From: PALSA-1003 sp963791945
Lineage (GTDB): Bacteria > Pseudomonadota > Gammaproteobacteria > Burkholderiales > Casimicrobiaceae
DNA: 64,000 bases
Direction of reading: 5' to 3'
Assembly: GCA_963791945.1 (NCBI GenBank)
Contig: CAWBUD010000002.1
Span: forward strand, 2,480,001-2,544,000
The notes beneath the pieces are model-generated. The model saw nothing but the letters and a program-made list of their open reading frames with translations. It made no database searches and was not told the origin of the DNA. The position numbers were made by a program, and so were the translations under genes. Below are positions 10,819 through 19,729 of this stretch, piece by piece; position 1 is the first letter of the stretch, and each line of letters starts with the position of its first letter.

Positions 10819-10820
10819 TT

Positions 10821-12053
10821 TCAAAAATTCGCCTTGAACCATTGCTTCATCCGTCCCGCGACGTTGGACAGCCCCCGACCCTCGGTGCGCGCGGCTTCAT
10901 TGCGCAGGAACTGCTCTCGCCCTTCGAGCAGCAGGCCGACGGCGGTCGCGTAGCGGGGGCTGCGCACCACGTCCGCGAGACCGCCCACGTACGCCGGCAC
11001 GCCGATGCGCACGGGCAGGTGAAACACTTCTTCGCCCAGCTCGATCATCCCGGCCAAGAGCGCCGAGCCTCCGGTGAGCACGATGCCGGACGAGAGCAGT
11101 TCCTCGAAGCCGCTGCGCCGCAGCTCGGCCTGCGCCAGCGTGTAAAGCTCCTCGATGCGCGGCTCGACGACTTCGGCGAGCGTCTGCCTGGAGAGCTTCC
11201 GCGGACCGCGTTCGCCGACGCCAGGAACCTCGATCACGTCGTTCGGGTCGGCGAGCTGGCGGAGCGCGCAACCATGGCGGAGCTTCAGCTCCTCGGCGTC
11301 CTTGGTCGGCGTGCGCAGCGTCATGGCGATGTCGTTGGTGACCTGATCGCCCGCGATCGGTATCACCGCGGTATGCCGGATCGAGCCGCCCGTGAAGACC
11401 GCCAGATCGGTTGTGCCGCCGCCGACGTCCATCAGGCACACGCCCAGCTCCTTCTCGTCGTCGTTGAGCACGGCCTGCGCCGCGGCCAGCGGCTGCAGCA
11501 TCACATCCTTGACACTCAGCCCGCAGCGGCGCACGCACTTGGTGATGTTTTCGACGGCGGAGACGGCGCCTGTCACGATGTGCACCTTGACCTCCAGGCG
11601 CACACCGCTCATCCCGAGCGGCTCGCGCACATCTTCCTGGCCGTCGATGATGAATTCCTGCGGGATGATGTGGAGAATCTCCTGGTCGTTCGGGATCGCG
11701 ATCGCCTTCGCGGTCTCGACGACGCGGTCGATGTCGGCTTGCGTGACTTCCTTCTCCTTGATCGCCACCATCCCGCTGGAATTGAGGCTGCGGATGTGGC
11801 CGCCACCGATGCCCGTGTAGACTTCGGTGATCGCGCAGTCGGCCATAAGCTCGGCTTCCTCGAGCACGCGCTGTATCGATGCCATCGTGGCTTCGATGTT
11901 GACGACCACCCCTTTCTTCAATCCTCGCGACGGCTGAGCTCCGAGCCCGATGATGTTCAGGCGCTTCTCCGGGGACATTTCGGCCACGATCGCGACGATC
12001 TTCGACGTGCCGATGTCGAGGCCCACGATGAGGTTCTTGCTGTCCTTCACCAT
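10821..12053 (-). CDS. ftsA: cell division protein FtsA
   Basis: A 410-residue actin-like ATPase that anchors FtsZ filaments to the inner membrane. The N-terminal phosphate-binding motif LIVGLDIGTSKI and the VGGGTTDLAVF motif are present. The C-terminus RMKQWFKANF is an amphipathic membrane-targeting helix. The gene starts 12 bases after ftsQ, so the two are probably co-translated. Length is normal. Confidence 0.97.
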   Translation of the reverse strand: MVKDSKNLIVGLDIGTSKIVAIVAEMSPEKRLNIIGLGAQPSRGLKKGVVVNIEATMASIQRVLEEAELMADCAITEVYTGIGGGHIRSLNSSGMVAIKEKEVTQADIDRVVETAKAIAIPNDQEILHIIPQEFIIDGQEDVREPLGMSGVRLEVKVHIVTGAVSAVENITKCVRRCGLSVKDVMLQPLAAAQAVLNDDEKELGVCLMDVGGGTTDLAVFTGGSIRHTAVIPIAGDQVTNDIAMTLRTPTKDAEELKLRHGCALRQLADPNDVIEVPGVGERGPRKLSRQTLAEVVEPRIEELYTLAQAELRRSGFEELLSSGIVLTGGSALLAGMIELGEEVFHLPVRIGVPAYVGGLADVVRSPRYATAVGLLLEGREQFLRNEAARTEGRGLSNVAGRMKQWFKANF

Positions 12054-12065
12054 GCGTTTCGTCCC

Positions 12066-12806
12066 CTATCCCGTCTTCCGAGCGTTCTTGTCGATGAATC
12101 CCGGCACGCGCACCGCGAATCCGTTGCCGTAGCGCAGGTCGACGTAATCGACTCGCGTGCCGTCTCGCGCGAGCGCGCCGACCGTGCGGCCGTAGTAGTT
12201 GATGAACCGCGACAGCCGCTCCGCCGGATCGTTGCGCCCGATCTGTATCGTGAGAGGTGCGCTGCCCGCCGTGCGGAGCTGCCATCCGCCGCGAGGCGAG
12301 AGCCGCAGCTCGGCGATCGCGAGCGCGCGGGAGGCGAGCTCGGCGCCGTACTCGCGGAATCGAGTGGCGACGAGCGTCGCGGTCCCTTCCGGCCCGGCGA
12401 GCTGTGGCAATGCGCCTGCGAATTCCGCGGCGAAGACTTCGCCTTCGGTATCGACCAGCGCGCCTTCGGTCCAGCGCGCCAGCGGTTGATGCTCGATCAC
12501 GGTGATGCGCAGCGTATCCGGCCACTCGCGTCGCAGCGCGACGGCTTTCACCCACGGCACGCGCTGGAGAGAAGCGCGCGCCTCCGGCAGACGCAAGGTG
12601 AAGAACGTGCCGGAGAGCTCCTCGCGCACCACAGCTTCCAGGTGCGCCGGATTGGCGCGCTTGACCTCTCCGTCGATCACGACCTGCCGCAGAGCGAAAA
12701 CCGGCTGACGAACCGCCCAGGCGATTGCACCCCACGCCAAGAGCGCGAGCGCAGCCAGCGCAAAAAAGAGCGCGAGCAGGTTCAATTGGCGCGGACTATC
12801 CCACAT
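12066..12806 (-). CDS. ftsQ: cell division protein FtsQ
   Basis: A 246-residue bitopic divisome protein. A short cytoplasmic tail and one transmembrane helix (about residues 9-31) are followed by a periplasmic POTRA domain beginning at FALRQVVIDGEV, then the FtsQ beta domain (RREWPDTLRITVIEHQPLARW). It links FtsB/FtsL and FtsI/FtsW to early division proteins. Its start overlaps ddlB by 11 bases. Confidence 0.95.
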   Translation of the reverse strand: MWDSPRQLNLLALFFALAALALLAWGAIAWAVRQPVFALRQVVIDGEVKRANPAHLEAVVREELSGTFFTLRLPEARASLQRVPWVKAVALRREWPDTLRITVIEHQPLARWTEGALVDTEGEVFAAEFAGALPQLAGPEGTATLVATRFREYGAELASRALAIAELRLSPRGGWQLRTAGSAPLTIQIGRNDPAERLSRFINYYGRTVGALARDGTRVDYVDLRYGNGFAVRVPGFIDKNARKTG

Positions 12807-13713
12807 GCGCGCCTCGCAGGATCTCGACGCAGAGATCGGGAAACGCGACGCCCGCCTGCTTCGCCGCCATCGGCACCAGGCTGTGGCCGGTCATGCCCGG
12901 CGACGTATTCACTTCGAGGAATTGCCACGACCCGTCGGGACGAAGGATGAGATCGAGCCGGCCCCAGCCGGCCGCTCCGACGAGCAGAAAGGCCTGCAGC
13001 GATTGCGCCTGGATCTTGCGCTCGGTGGCTTCCGCGATCCCGCTCGGACAGAAGTAGCGGGTTTCCTCGGAGAAATACTTGTGGTGATAGTCGTAATTGC
13101 CTTGCGGCGCCTCGATGCGGATGAGCGGCAGGGCGCGATCGTTGAGGATGGATGCCGTCAGCTCGATGCCGGCGACGAATTCCTCGGCGAGCACCAGGTC
13201 GTCGTGCTGCTCCGCTTCGCGGTACGCGATCGCGAGCTCGTCGTGATCCACGGCGCTGACCTTGGTGAGCCCGATGGTCGAGCCCTCGCGCGCGGGCTTG
13301 ACGATCAACGGCAGGCCGAGGTCGGCGACGACGGACCACCAGTCGGTCCTTGCGTCGACCACGCGGTAGCGCGGCGTCGGAATGCCGCTCGCGAGCCACA
13401 CCAGCTTGGTGCGCCACTTGTCCATCGCGAGCGCGGAGCCCATGACGCCGCTGCCGGTGTACGGAATGCCGAGCACTTCCAGCGCGCCTTGAACCGTGCC
13501 GTCCTCGCCGAAACGGCCATGCAAGGCGATGAACGCGCGCTCGAACCCTTCGGCCTTGAGCTCGTAGAGGGAGCGCTCCGCCGGATCGAACAGATGCGCG
13601 TCCACGCCGCGGCTTTTCAATGCGGCGAGCACCGCGTTGCCGGACATGAACGAAATCTCGCGCTCCGAGCTCGGCCCGCCCATCAGCACGGCGACTTTGC
13701 CGAACTCGGTCAT
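12796..13713 (-). CDS. ddlB: D-alanine--D-alanine ligase
   Basis: A 305-residue ATP-grasp enzyme that joins two D-alanines for the peptidoglycan stem peptide. The start MTEFGKVAVLMGGPSSEREIS carries the family motif GGPSSERE, and later ATP-grasp motifs are visible (VKPAREGSTIG, EVNTSPGMT). It lies between murB and ftsQ, which identifies it as the dcw-cluster copy. The gap to murB is 40 bases. Confidence 0.96.
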   Translation of the reverse strand: MTEFGKVAVLMGGPSSEREISFMSGNAVLAALKSRGVDAHLFDPAERSLYELKAEGFERAFIALHGRFGEDGTVQGALEVLGIPYTGSGVMGSALAMDKWRTKLVWLASGIPTPRYRVVDARTDWWSVVADLGLPLIVKPAREGSTIGLTKVSAVDHDELAIAYREAEQHDDLVLAEEFVAGIELTASILNDRALPLIRIEAPQGNYDYHHKYFSEETRYFCPSGIAEATERKIQAQSLQAFLLVGAAGWGRLDLILRPDGSWQFLEVNTSPGMTGHSLVPMAAKQAGVAFPDLCVEILRGAHVG

Positions 13714-13753
13714 TGGATCCCCGCCTGGCCGCCGAAGGGCCGTCTCGAGAGGC

Positions 13754-14674
13754 TCATGGCGACTTCTCCCCGATGATCCGCACCTCCCGCTCGAGCCTCA
13801 CTCCGGTCTGCGTTGCGACGATGCGCTGGACGTGCTCGATCAGCTCCTCGATGTCCGCCGCGCGGGCGCGACGGCTCGGGTTGACGATGAAGTTCGCATG
13901 CTTCTCCGAAACCCTGGCTCCGCCGATCGAGAAGCCCTTGAGGCCGCAGCCCTCGATGAGTTTCGCTGCGTAGTCCCCGGGCGGATTGCGGAACACGCTG
14001 CCGGCATTGGGCAGCTCGAGAGGCTGCGTCGCGATGCGACGCGCGAGGAGCTCCCGGATGCGAGCCCGAGCGGCATCGCCGTCGCCCAAGGGAAACCGGA
14101 ACCAGCCGGCCGTGAAGATGCCCTCGGCTTCGCGGCCGTCGGCGCGCTTCACGCTCCGATAGCCGATCGTGTAATCGGCCGGCGTGCGGACGCCGAAGGT
14201 GCCGTCGCGCCGCACGATTTCGACTTTCGCCACATGCGGCCAGGTCTCGCCGCCGTAGCAGCCGGCGTTCATCGCCAGTGCGCCGCCGACCGTGCCCGGA
14301 ATCCCGGCGAGGAATTCCGCGCCGACGCAGCCATGGCGAGCGGCGAAGCGCGCGAGCTTCGGGCAGGCCACGCCGGCATCGGCGTAGAGGAGGCCGTCGG
14401 CTACCGCCAGCGCCCCGCCCGGGTTGTGCAGGAGGATCACCGCTCCGCGCACGCCGCCGTCGCGCACGAGGGTATTGCTCCCCAGGCCCAGCACCGTCAC
14501 GGATTCGAAGATCGGCAATTGCCGCAGGAACATCGCGAGATCGTCGCGATCCGCGGGAACGTAAGCGACGTCCGCCGCGCCACCCGCGCGCCAGCTCGTA
14601 TGCGGCGCGAGCGGAGCGTCGAATGTGAGCGTGCCGCGAAGACCGGTGAAGTGCCGTGGCTCGATCATGTTCAT
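13754..14674 (-). CDS. murB: UDP-N-acetylmuramate dehydrogenase
   Basis: A 306-residue FAD enzyme that reduces UDP-N-acetylglucosamine-enolpyruvate to UDP-N-acetylmuramate. FAD-binding motifs are present (LGLGSNTLVRDGG, GIPGTVGGALAMNAGCYG), as is the late catalytic region (NAGSVFRNPPGDYAAKLIEGCGLKG). The ATG at 14672-14674 overlaps the murC stop as ATGA, so coupling is likely. Confidence 0.96.
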   Translation of the reverse strand: MNMIEPRHFTGLRGTLTFDAPLAPHTSWRAGGAADVAYVPADRDDLAMFLRQLPIFESVTVLGLGSNTLVRDGGVRGAVILLHNPGGALAVADGLLYADAGVACPKLARFAARHGCVGAEFLAGIPGTVGGALAMNAGCYGGETWPHVAKVEIVRRDGTFGVRTPADYTIGYRSVKRADGREAEGIFTAGWFRFPLGDGDAARARIRELLARRIATQPLELPNAGSVFRNPPGDYAAKLIEGCGLKGFSIGGARVSEKHANFIVNPSRRARAADIEELIEHVQRIVATQTGVRLEREVRIIGEKSP

Positions 14675-16059
14675 GGCGGGCTCGAGGCGAGCTGTTGCGC
14701 CACGCCACCGATCGATCCGGCGCCCATCGTGAGGACGACGTCCCGATCGTGGACGATCGAGCCGATGGCCTCGGCGACTCCGGCGACGTCCTCGATGAAA
14801 ACCGGTTCGATCCTGCCTGCGACGCGCAGCGCGCGCGCGAGTGCGCGACCGTCGGCCGCGACGATGGCGGATTCGCCTGCCGGATAGACTTCGGTGAGAA
14901 TCAACGCATCGGCCGTCGAGAGGACCTTGACGAAGTCCTCGAACAAGTCGCGCGTGCGCGTGTAGCGATGAGGCTGGAAAGCGAGCACCAGCCGCCGGCC
15001 CGGAAATGACCCTCGAGCGGCCGCGAGTGTCGCCGCCATCTCGGCGGGATGATGGCCGTAGTCGTCGATGAGCGTGTACGAACCGCCGCCGGCGAGCTTT
15101 ACTTCGCCGTAACGGTGGAAACGGCGGCCGACGCCCTTGAATTCGGCGAGCGCCTTGGCGATTGCCCCGTCCGCCACGCCGACTTCGCGCCCTACCGCTA
15201 TGGCGGCGAGCGCGTTCTGCACGTTGTGCACGCCCGCGAGGCTCAAGTCCACGGCAAGATCGGACCGATGGGCATGACGAGCCACGAAACGCATCCGGCC
15301 GACCCCGTGAGCGACGCGTTCCGCGCGAAGCTGCGCATCCTGCGTCAGGCCGTAGGTGACGATCGGTTTGGTGATCTGCGACATGATCTCGCGCACGTTC
15401 GGATCGTCGATGCACAGCACCGCGGCACCGTAGAACGGAAGCCTGAGCGCGAAGTGCACGAACGCCTCTTTCAATCGCGCGAAGTCGTGGCCGTAGGTCT
15501 CCATGTGATCCGCGTCGATGTTGGTGATTACCGCCAGCACCGGCTGAAGCACCAGGAACGAGGCGTCGGACTCGTCGGCTTCGGCCACCAGGAATTCGCC
15601 GCTCCCGAGGCGCGCGTTCGCGCCCGCCGACAGCAGCCGTCCGCCGATGACGAACGTCGGATCGAGACCGCCTTCGGCGAGAACGCTTGCGACCAGACTC
15701 GTCGTCGTCGTCTTGCCGTGCGTTCCGGCGACGGCGATGCCCTGCTTGAGCCGCATCAGCTCGGAGAGCATCAGAGCCCTCGGTACCACGGGTACGCCAT
15801 GCTCGCGGGCGGCAACGAGCTCTGGGTTATCCGCAGGCACGGCGCTCGAAGCGACCACGACGTCGGCGCCGGCGACGTTGGCGGCGGCGTGGCCGATCGT
15901 CACTCTCGCTCCGAGATCAGCGAGCCGTCGCGTGGCTGCGCCAGCGGCGATATCGGAGCCGCTCACCCCGTAGCCTTGCGTGAGCAGGACCTCCGCGATG
16001 CCGCTCATGCCGACACCGCCGATTCCGACGAAGTGCACGCGTTTGACCTTGTGCTTCAC
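14671..16059 (-). CDS. murC: UDP-N-acetylmuramate--L-alanine ligase
   Basis: A 462-residue Mur ligase that adds L-alanine to UDP-MurNAc with ATP. It has an N-terminal Rossmann motif VGIGGVGMSGIAEVL, the ATP loop AGTHGKTTTTS, and the C-terminal DDYGHHPAE motif typical of MurC. The GTG start (16057-16059) overlaps the murG stop as GTGA; no ATG is available close to the conserved start. Confidence 0.96.
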   Translation of the reverse strand: MKHKVKRVHFVGIGGVGMSGIAEVLLTQGYGVSGSDIAAGAATRRLADLGARVTIGHAAANVAGADVVVASSAVPADNPELVAAREHGVPVVPRALMLSELMRLKQGIAVAGTHGKTTTTSLVASVLAEGGLDPTFVIGGRLLSAGANARLGSGEFLVAEADESDASFLVLQPVLAVITNIDADHMETYGHDFARLKEAFVHFALRLPFYGAAVLCIDDPNVREIMSQITKPIVTYGLTQDAQLRAERVAHGVGRMRFVARHAHRSDLAVDLSLAGVHNVQNALAAIAVGREVGVADGAIAKALAEFKGVGRRFHRYGEVKLAGGGSYTLIDDYGHHPAEMAATLAAARGSFPGRRLVLAFQPHRYTRTRDLFEDFVKVLSTADALILTEVYPAGESAIVAADGRALARALRVAGRIEPVFIEDVAGVAEAIGSIVHDRDVVLTMGAGSIGGVAQQLASSPP

Positions 16060-17138
16060 GTGCGCTCCGCTACCGCCACGCAGACCGCGGCCACACGATC
16101 GGCGGCGTCGGGGCGGCCCACGCGGCGGGCGGCGATCGCCAGCGCCAGCAGCCGTTCGCGCGAAGTTTCCCGCAGGAACTGTGCGAGCCGCTCCGGCGTC
16201 AGCTCGGCTTGCGGCATGAGGACCGCGCCTCCGGCGGCTACCAGAAAACGAGCGTTCGCGCTCTGCTCGTCCGCGATCGCGCCCGGCAGCGGAACGAGCA
16301 CCGCACCGATGCCGGCGACCGCCAGCTCCGCCACGGTAAGTCCACCGCTGCGGCAGATCACGAGATCCGCCGACGCGTAGCGGCGCGCCATGTCGGTGAT
16401 GAAGGCTACGCATTCCGCATCGACGCCGGACGTCGCGTAGGCGCGGCGCAGCGTTTCGATGTGCTTCTCGCCGGCCTGATGGGTGACGACCGGGCGCGAC
16501 GCCGCGGGCAACAGCGCGAGCGCGGCCGGCACACGCTCATTGAGCGCGAGCGCACCGAGGCTTCCACCGAGCACGAGCAGCACGAGCGGGCCGGTGCGGC
16601 CGCGAAATCGCTCTTCGGGCGGAGCCATCGCGGCAATGTCGTCGCGCACCGGATTGCCCACCCACTCGGACTTTGCCGCATGACGGCCGCGCAGCGCATC
16701 GGGGAATCCGAGAAGAATGCGATCAGCGCCGTAGGCGAGAATACGGTTGGCGAGACCGGCCACGGCGTTGGCGTCGTGGATCACGAGCGGCTTGGCGCAC
16801 GCCACGCCGATCAACGCGCCGGGAAAGGACACGAATCCACCGAGACCGAGCACGACGTCGGGCGCGCGGCGGCGAATGATGCGCAAGCTCTGCCAGAACG
16901 CCGCGAGCAGGGCGAACGGGCCCAGCAGGAGGCGCGCAAGCCCCTTGCCGCGCACGCCCGCAAAATGGATCGGCTCGAAGTCGACGCCGTGCTGCGGGAC
17001 GAGCGTCGCCTCGAGACCTTCGTGCGTTCCGAGCCAGAACACGCGCCAGCCGCGCGCGATCAGCCGAGCCGCGACCGCCAGTCCCGGGAACACATGGCCT
17101 CCGGTGCCTCCGGTGGTGATCATCACCGTGCCGGTCAT
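16056..17138 (-). CDS. murG: MurG glycosyltransferase (lipid II synthesis)
   Basis: A 360-residue peripheral membrane enzyme that adds N-acetylglucosamine to lipid I, making lipid II on the cytoplasmic face. The N-terminal glycine-rich motif TTGGTGGHVFPG and the UDP-sugar binding region CRSGGLTVAELAVAGIGAVLVPLP are present. The ATG at 17136-17138 overlaps the ftsW stop as ATGA. Confidence 0.97.
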   Translation of the reverse strand: MTGTVMITTGGTGGHVFPGLAVAARLIARGWRVFWLGTHEGLEATLVPQHGVDFEPIHFAGVRGKGLARLLLGPFALLAAFWQSLRIIRRRAPDVVLGLGGFVSFPGALIGVACAKPLVIHDANAVAGLANRILAYGADRILLGFPDALRGRHAAKSEWVGNPVRDDIAAMAPPEERFRGRTGPLVLLVLGGSLGALALNERVPAALALLPAASRPVVTHQAGEKHIETLRRAYATSGVDAECVAFITDMARRYASADLVICRSGGLTVAELAVAGIGAVLVPLPGAIADEQSANARFLVAAGGAVLMPQAELTPERLAQFLRETSRERLLALAIAARRVGRPDAADRVAAVCVAVAERT

Positions 17139-18358
17139 ACCGTGAACCCCCTGAGCAGGCGCCGGTTTTCGTAGTCGACCCGGAGCAGAATCGCGATCGC
17201 GACGCAGTTGGCGACGATCCCGCTGCCGCCGAAAGACAGCAGCGGCAGCGTCAGTCCCTTGGTGGGCAGCACGCCCATGTTGACGCCGATGTTGATGAAG
17301 GTCTGCACGCCGAGCCAGATGCCGATGCCGTGCGCGGCGAGTGCTGCGAACGGTCGCTCGAGGTGCGCGGCCTGGCGTCCGATCGCATACGCGCGCACCA
17401 GCAGCCAGGCGAACAGCGCGATCACGAGCACGACCCCCGCGAAGCCCAATTCCTCGGCGATGACCGCGAGCAGGAAATCGGTGTGCGCCTCCGGAAGATA
17501 GAGGAGTTTCTCGACGCTCGATCCCAGGCCGACGCCGAACCATTCGCCGCGGCCGAACGCGATGAGCGAATGCGAGAGCTGATAGCCTTTGCCGTACGCG
17601 TCGGCCCACGGATCGAGGAAGCCGGCGAAGCGCTGCAACCGATAAGGCGCGATCGATATCAGCACCCACAGCGCGATCGGCAACAGGACGGAAAGGCCCA
17701 GAAGCAGCCGCCAATCGAGGCCTCCGAGGAACAGGATGCCGAAAGCGATGGCGACGATCACTACGCAGGCGCCGAAATCCGGCTCGTGCAGCAGGAGCGC
17801 GCCGATAAGCGCCATCACAGCGAGCAACGGCAGGAAGCCCCGGAGCAGCGTCTGCTTGAGCGGCTGGCGGGCATGCAGAAACTCTGCGCGCCTTACCGCG
17901 TAGCTCGACGCGTAGAGCACGACGAAGAGCTTCATAAGCTCGGACGGCTGCAGGTTGACGAGCCCAAGCGACAGCCAGCGCCGGCTGCCGTTGATCGATC
18001 GTCCCACGCCGGGAATGAGGACGGCGACCAGCAGCGCGCCCCCGGCGATGAACAGATACGGCGCGAGCGCGCGCCAGACCTTCACCGGCACCTGGAACGC
18101 GACCAGCGCCGCGACGAGACCCGCAGCCACGAACAGCGCGTGACGTACGAGGAAGTACCACGGCCGGTAGCCGGTATACGCCGACGCTTCCGCAGTGGCG
18201 ATCGACGCCGAGTACACCATCACCAGCCCTAATGCGAGCAGCAGTCCCGCGGCCCAGGCGAGCGTGGGATCGTATACGAGCATGGCGCGGCTCTCGCGCG
18301 GCGTCTTCGCGAGGGGCGAAAGACGCGGCAAGGTCGCGAGGAAGCCGTCTCTAGGCAT
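17135..18358 (-). CDS. ftsW: lipid II glycosyltransferase FtsW
   Basis: A 407-residue SEDS-family integral membrane protein with about ten hydrophobic helices. It polymerises lipid II during septation together with FtsI. Motifs such as GSRRWLSLGLVNLQPSELMKL and the C-terminal PLLSFGGSGIVANC are typical. The start at 18356-18358 gives a cytoplasmic N-terminus of 25 residues before a second possible ATG (MLVYDPTLAW). The chosen start overlaps murD by 8 bases. Confidence 0.95.
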   Translation of the reverse strand: MPRDGFLATLPRLSPLAKTPRESRAMLVYDPTLAWAAGLLLALGLVMVYSASIATAEASAYTGYRPWYFLVRHALFVAAGLVAALVAFQVPVKVWRALAPYLFIAGGALLVAVLIPGVGRSINGSRRWLSLGLVNLQPSELMKLFVVLYASSYAVRRAEFLHARQPLKQTLLRGFLPLLAVMALIGALLLHEPDFGACVVIVAIAFGILFLGGLDWRLLLGLSVLLPIALWVLISIAPYRLQRFAGFLDPWADAYGKGYQLSHSLIAFGRGEWFGVGLGSSVEKLLYLPEAHTDFLLAVIAEELGFAGVVLVIALFAWLLVRAYAIGRQAAHLERPFAALAAHGIGIWLGVQTFINIGVNMGVLPTKGLTLPLLSFGGSGIVANCVAIAILLRVDYENRRLLRGFTV

Positions 18359-19727
18359 GTGCGGCCTCCCGCGCGTGCGCCGCGACCGCGGCCTTGAAGC
18401 GCTCGCCGCGCTCCGCATAGTCGCGAAACATGTCGAGGCTCGCGCACGCCGGGGAAAGCAGCACGGCATCGCCCGGTCGAGCGCGCGCGATCGCGCGGGC
18501 GACTGCCGTCTCCAGCGAGGAGGCGAATTCGACGGCGGGCGTCGCGCCGGAAAGCGCGGCGGCAACCCGTGGAGCGTCCCGGCCGAACAGAACGACGGCG
18601 CGACAATGCGCTTCGACACCCGCTCTCAGGGGCGCGAAGTCCTGCCCCTTGCCGTCGCCGCCGGCGATCAGCACCGCGGGGCGACCGATGCCCTCGAGCG
18701 CCGCGAGCGTGGCCGCGACCGTGGTGCCCTTCGAATCGTTTACGAACAGGACGCCATGGATGTCGGCAAGCCGCTCCATGCGATGCGGCAATCCCTGGAA
18801 CGTCGACAGCGCCGCGAGCAGCCTGTGATCGATCTTGACGATCGTCGAGAGAAGCGCGAGCGCGGCGAGCGCGTTGAGCGCATTGTGGCGACCGACCAGC
18901 TTGAGCTCGCTCACCGGAAGCAGCAGCGCCCCGCCGCGAGCCAGCCATGCGTCGCCTTTGCGGTCCACCATCCCCCAGTCGTCTTCGCTTTGAGGAACGC
19001 CGGCGCCGAAGGTCTGCACGCTGCGCCCGGGAAGGCGCATCGCCAGAGACGCGGCGTTGTCGCGGTTCAGGATCTGTTCGCCGCCTCCGGCGAAAATGCG
19101 TGCCTTCGCTGCCGCGTACTCGGCGATGCTCGCGTAGCGATCGAGATGATTCTCGGTGACGTTGAGCACGGTCGCGGCGACGGGCGAAAGATGCGCGGTG
19201 GTTTCGAGCTGAAAGCTCGACAGCTCGATCACCAGCACGTCGGGCCAGTCGCCGGCGCGCATCAGCACCGCAAGCGCATCGAGCACCGGCTCGCCGATGT
19301 TGCCGACGCTCTGCGCGGCCAACCCGGCCGCCCGCAGGAGCGCGGTGCAGAGCGCCGTCACGGTCGTCTTGCCGTTCGAGCCGGTGATCGCGACGACCTT
19401 GCGGTCGGACGGCAGGGCGCACGCGAAAAGCTCGACGTCGCCGACCAGCTCGACGCCGCGCATCACCGCGGCGCGAACCGCGGGAAGTTCCTTGCTCAAT
19501 CCCGGGCTGATGACGATGAGCTCCGCGCCGGCGAGCGTGGCATCGACGATCGGTCCGGTCACCAGCCGCACGTGCGGCAATTCGGCGCGAAGATCTCTCG
19601 CGCGGGGCGGCTCCGGGCGCGTATCGGCCACCGTCACCCGCGCGCCGTGCGCGACCGCCCAGCGCGCGGCCGAAAGCCCGGTCATTCCGAGTCCGAGCAC
19701 GACGACGTTCCGATCCTCGAGCTTCAC
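18351..19727 (-). CDS. murD: UDP-N-acetylmuramoylalanine--D-glutamate ligase
   Basis: A 458-residue Mur ligase that adds D-glutamate. Visible features are the N-terminal VVLGLGMTGLS motif, the ATP loop ITGSNGKTTVTA, NVTENHLDRY, and NDSKGTTVAAT in the C-terminal domain. The GTG start (19725-19727) follows the mraY stop after two bases. The end overlaps ftsW. Confidence 0.96.
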   Translation of the reverse strand: MKLEDRNVVVLGLGMTGLSAARWAVAHGARVTVADTRPEPPRARDLRAELPHVRLVTGPIVDATLAGAELIVISPGLSKELPAVRAAVMRGVELVGDVELFACALPSDRKVVAITGSNGKTTVTALCTALLRAAGLAAQSVGNIGEPVLDALAVLMRAGDWPDVLVIELSSFQLETTAHLSPVAATVLNVTENHLDRYASIAEYAAAKARIFAGGGEQILNRDNAASLAMRLPGRSVQTFGAGVPQSEDDWGMVDRKGDAWLARGGALLLPVSELKLVGRHNALNALAALALLSTIVKIDHRLLAALSTFQGLPHRMERLADIHGVLFVNDSKGTTVAATLAALEGIGRPAVLIAGGDGKGQDFAPLRAGVEAHCRAVVLFGRDAPRVAAALSGATPAVEFASSLETAVARAIARARPGDAVLLSPACASLDMFRDYAERGERFKAAVAAHAREAAHA

Positions 19728-19729
19728 GG

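Noticed and set aside
10660..10842. 60-residue minus-strand frame across the ftsA-ftsZ repeats
   Set aside because: Its apparent internal protein repeat comes from the DNA repeat; it overlaps the ftsA 3' end, has no ribosome site, and the base changes preserve RNA pairing rather than amino acids.
10842..12950. 702-codon plus-strand frame opposite ftsA and ftsQ
   Set aside because: Same kind of shadow; both genes on the minus strand are complete and typical, and the shadow protein has no recognisable motif.
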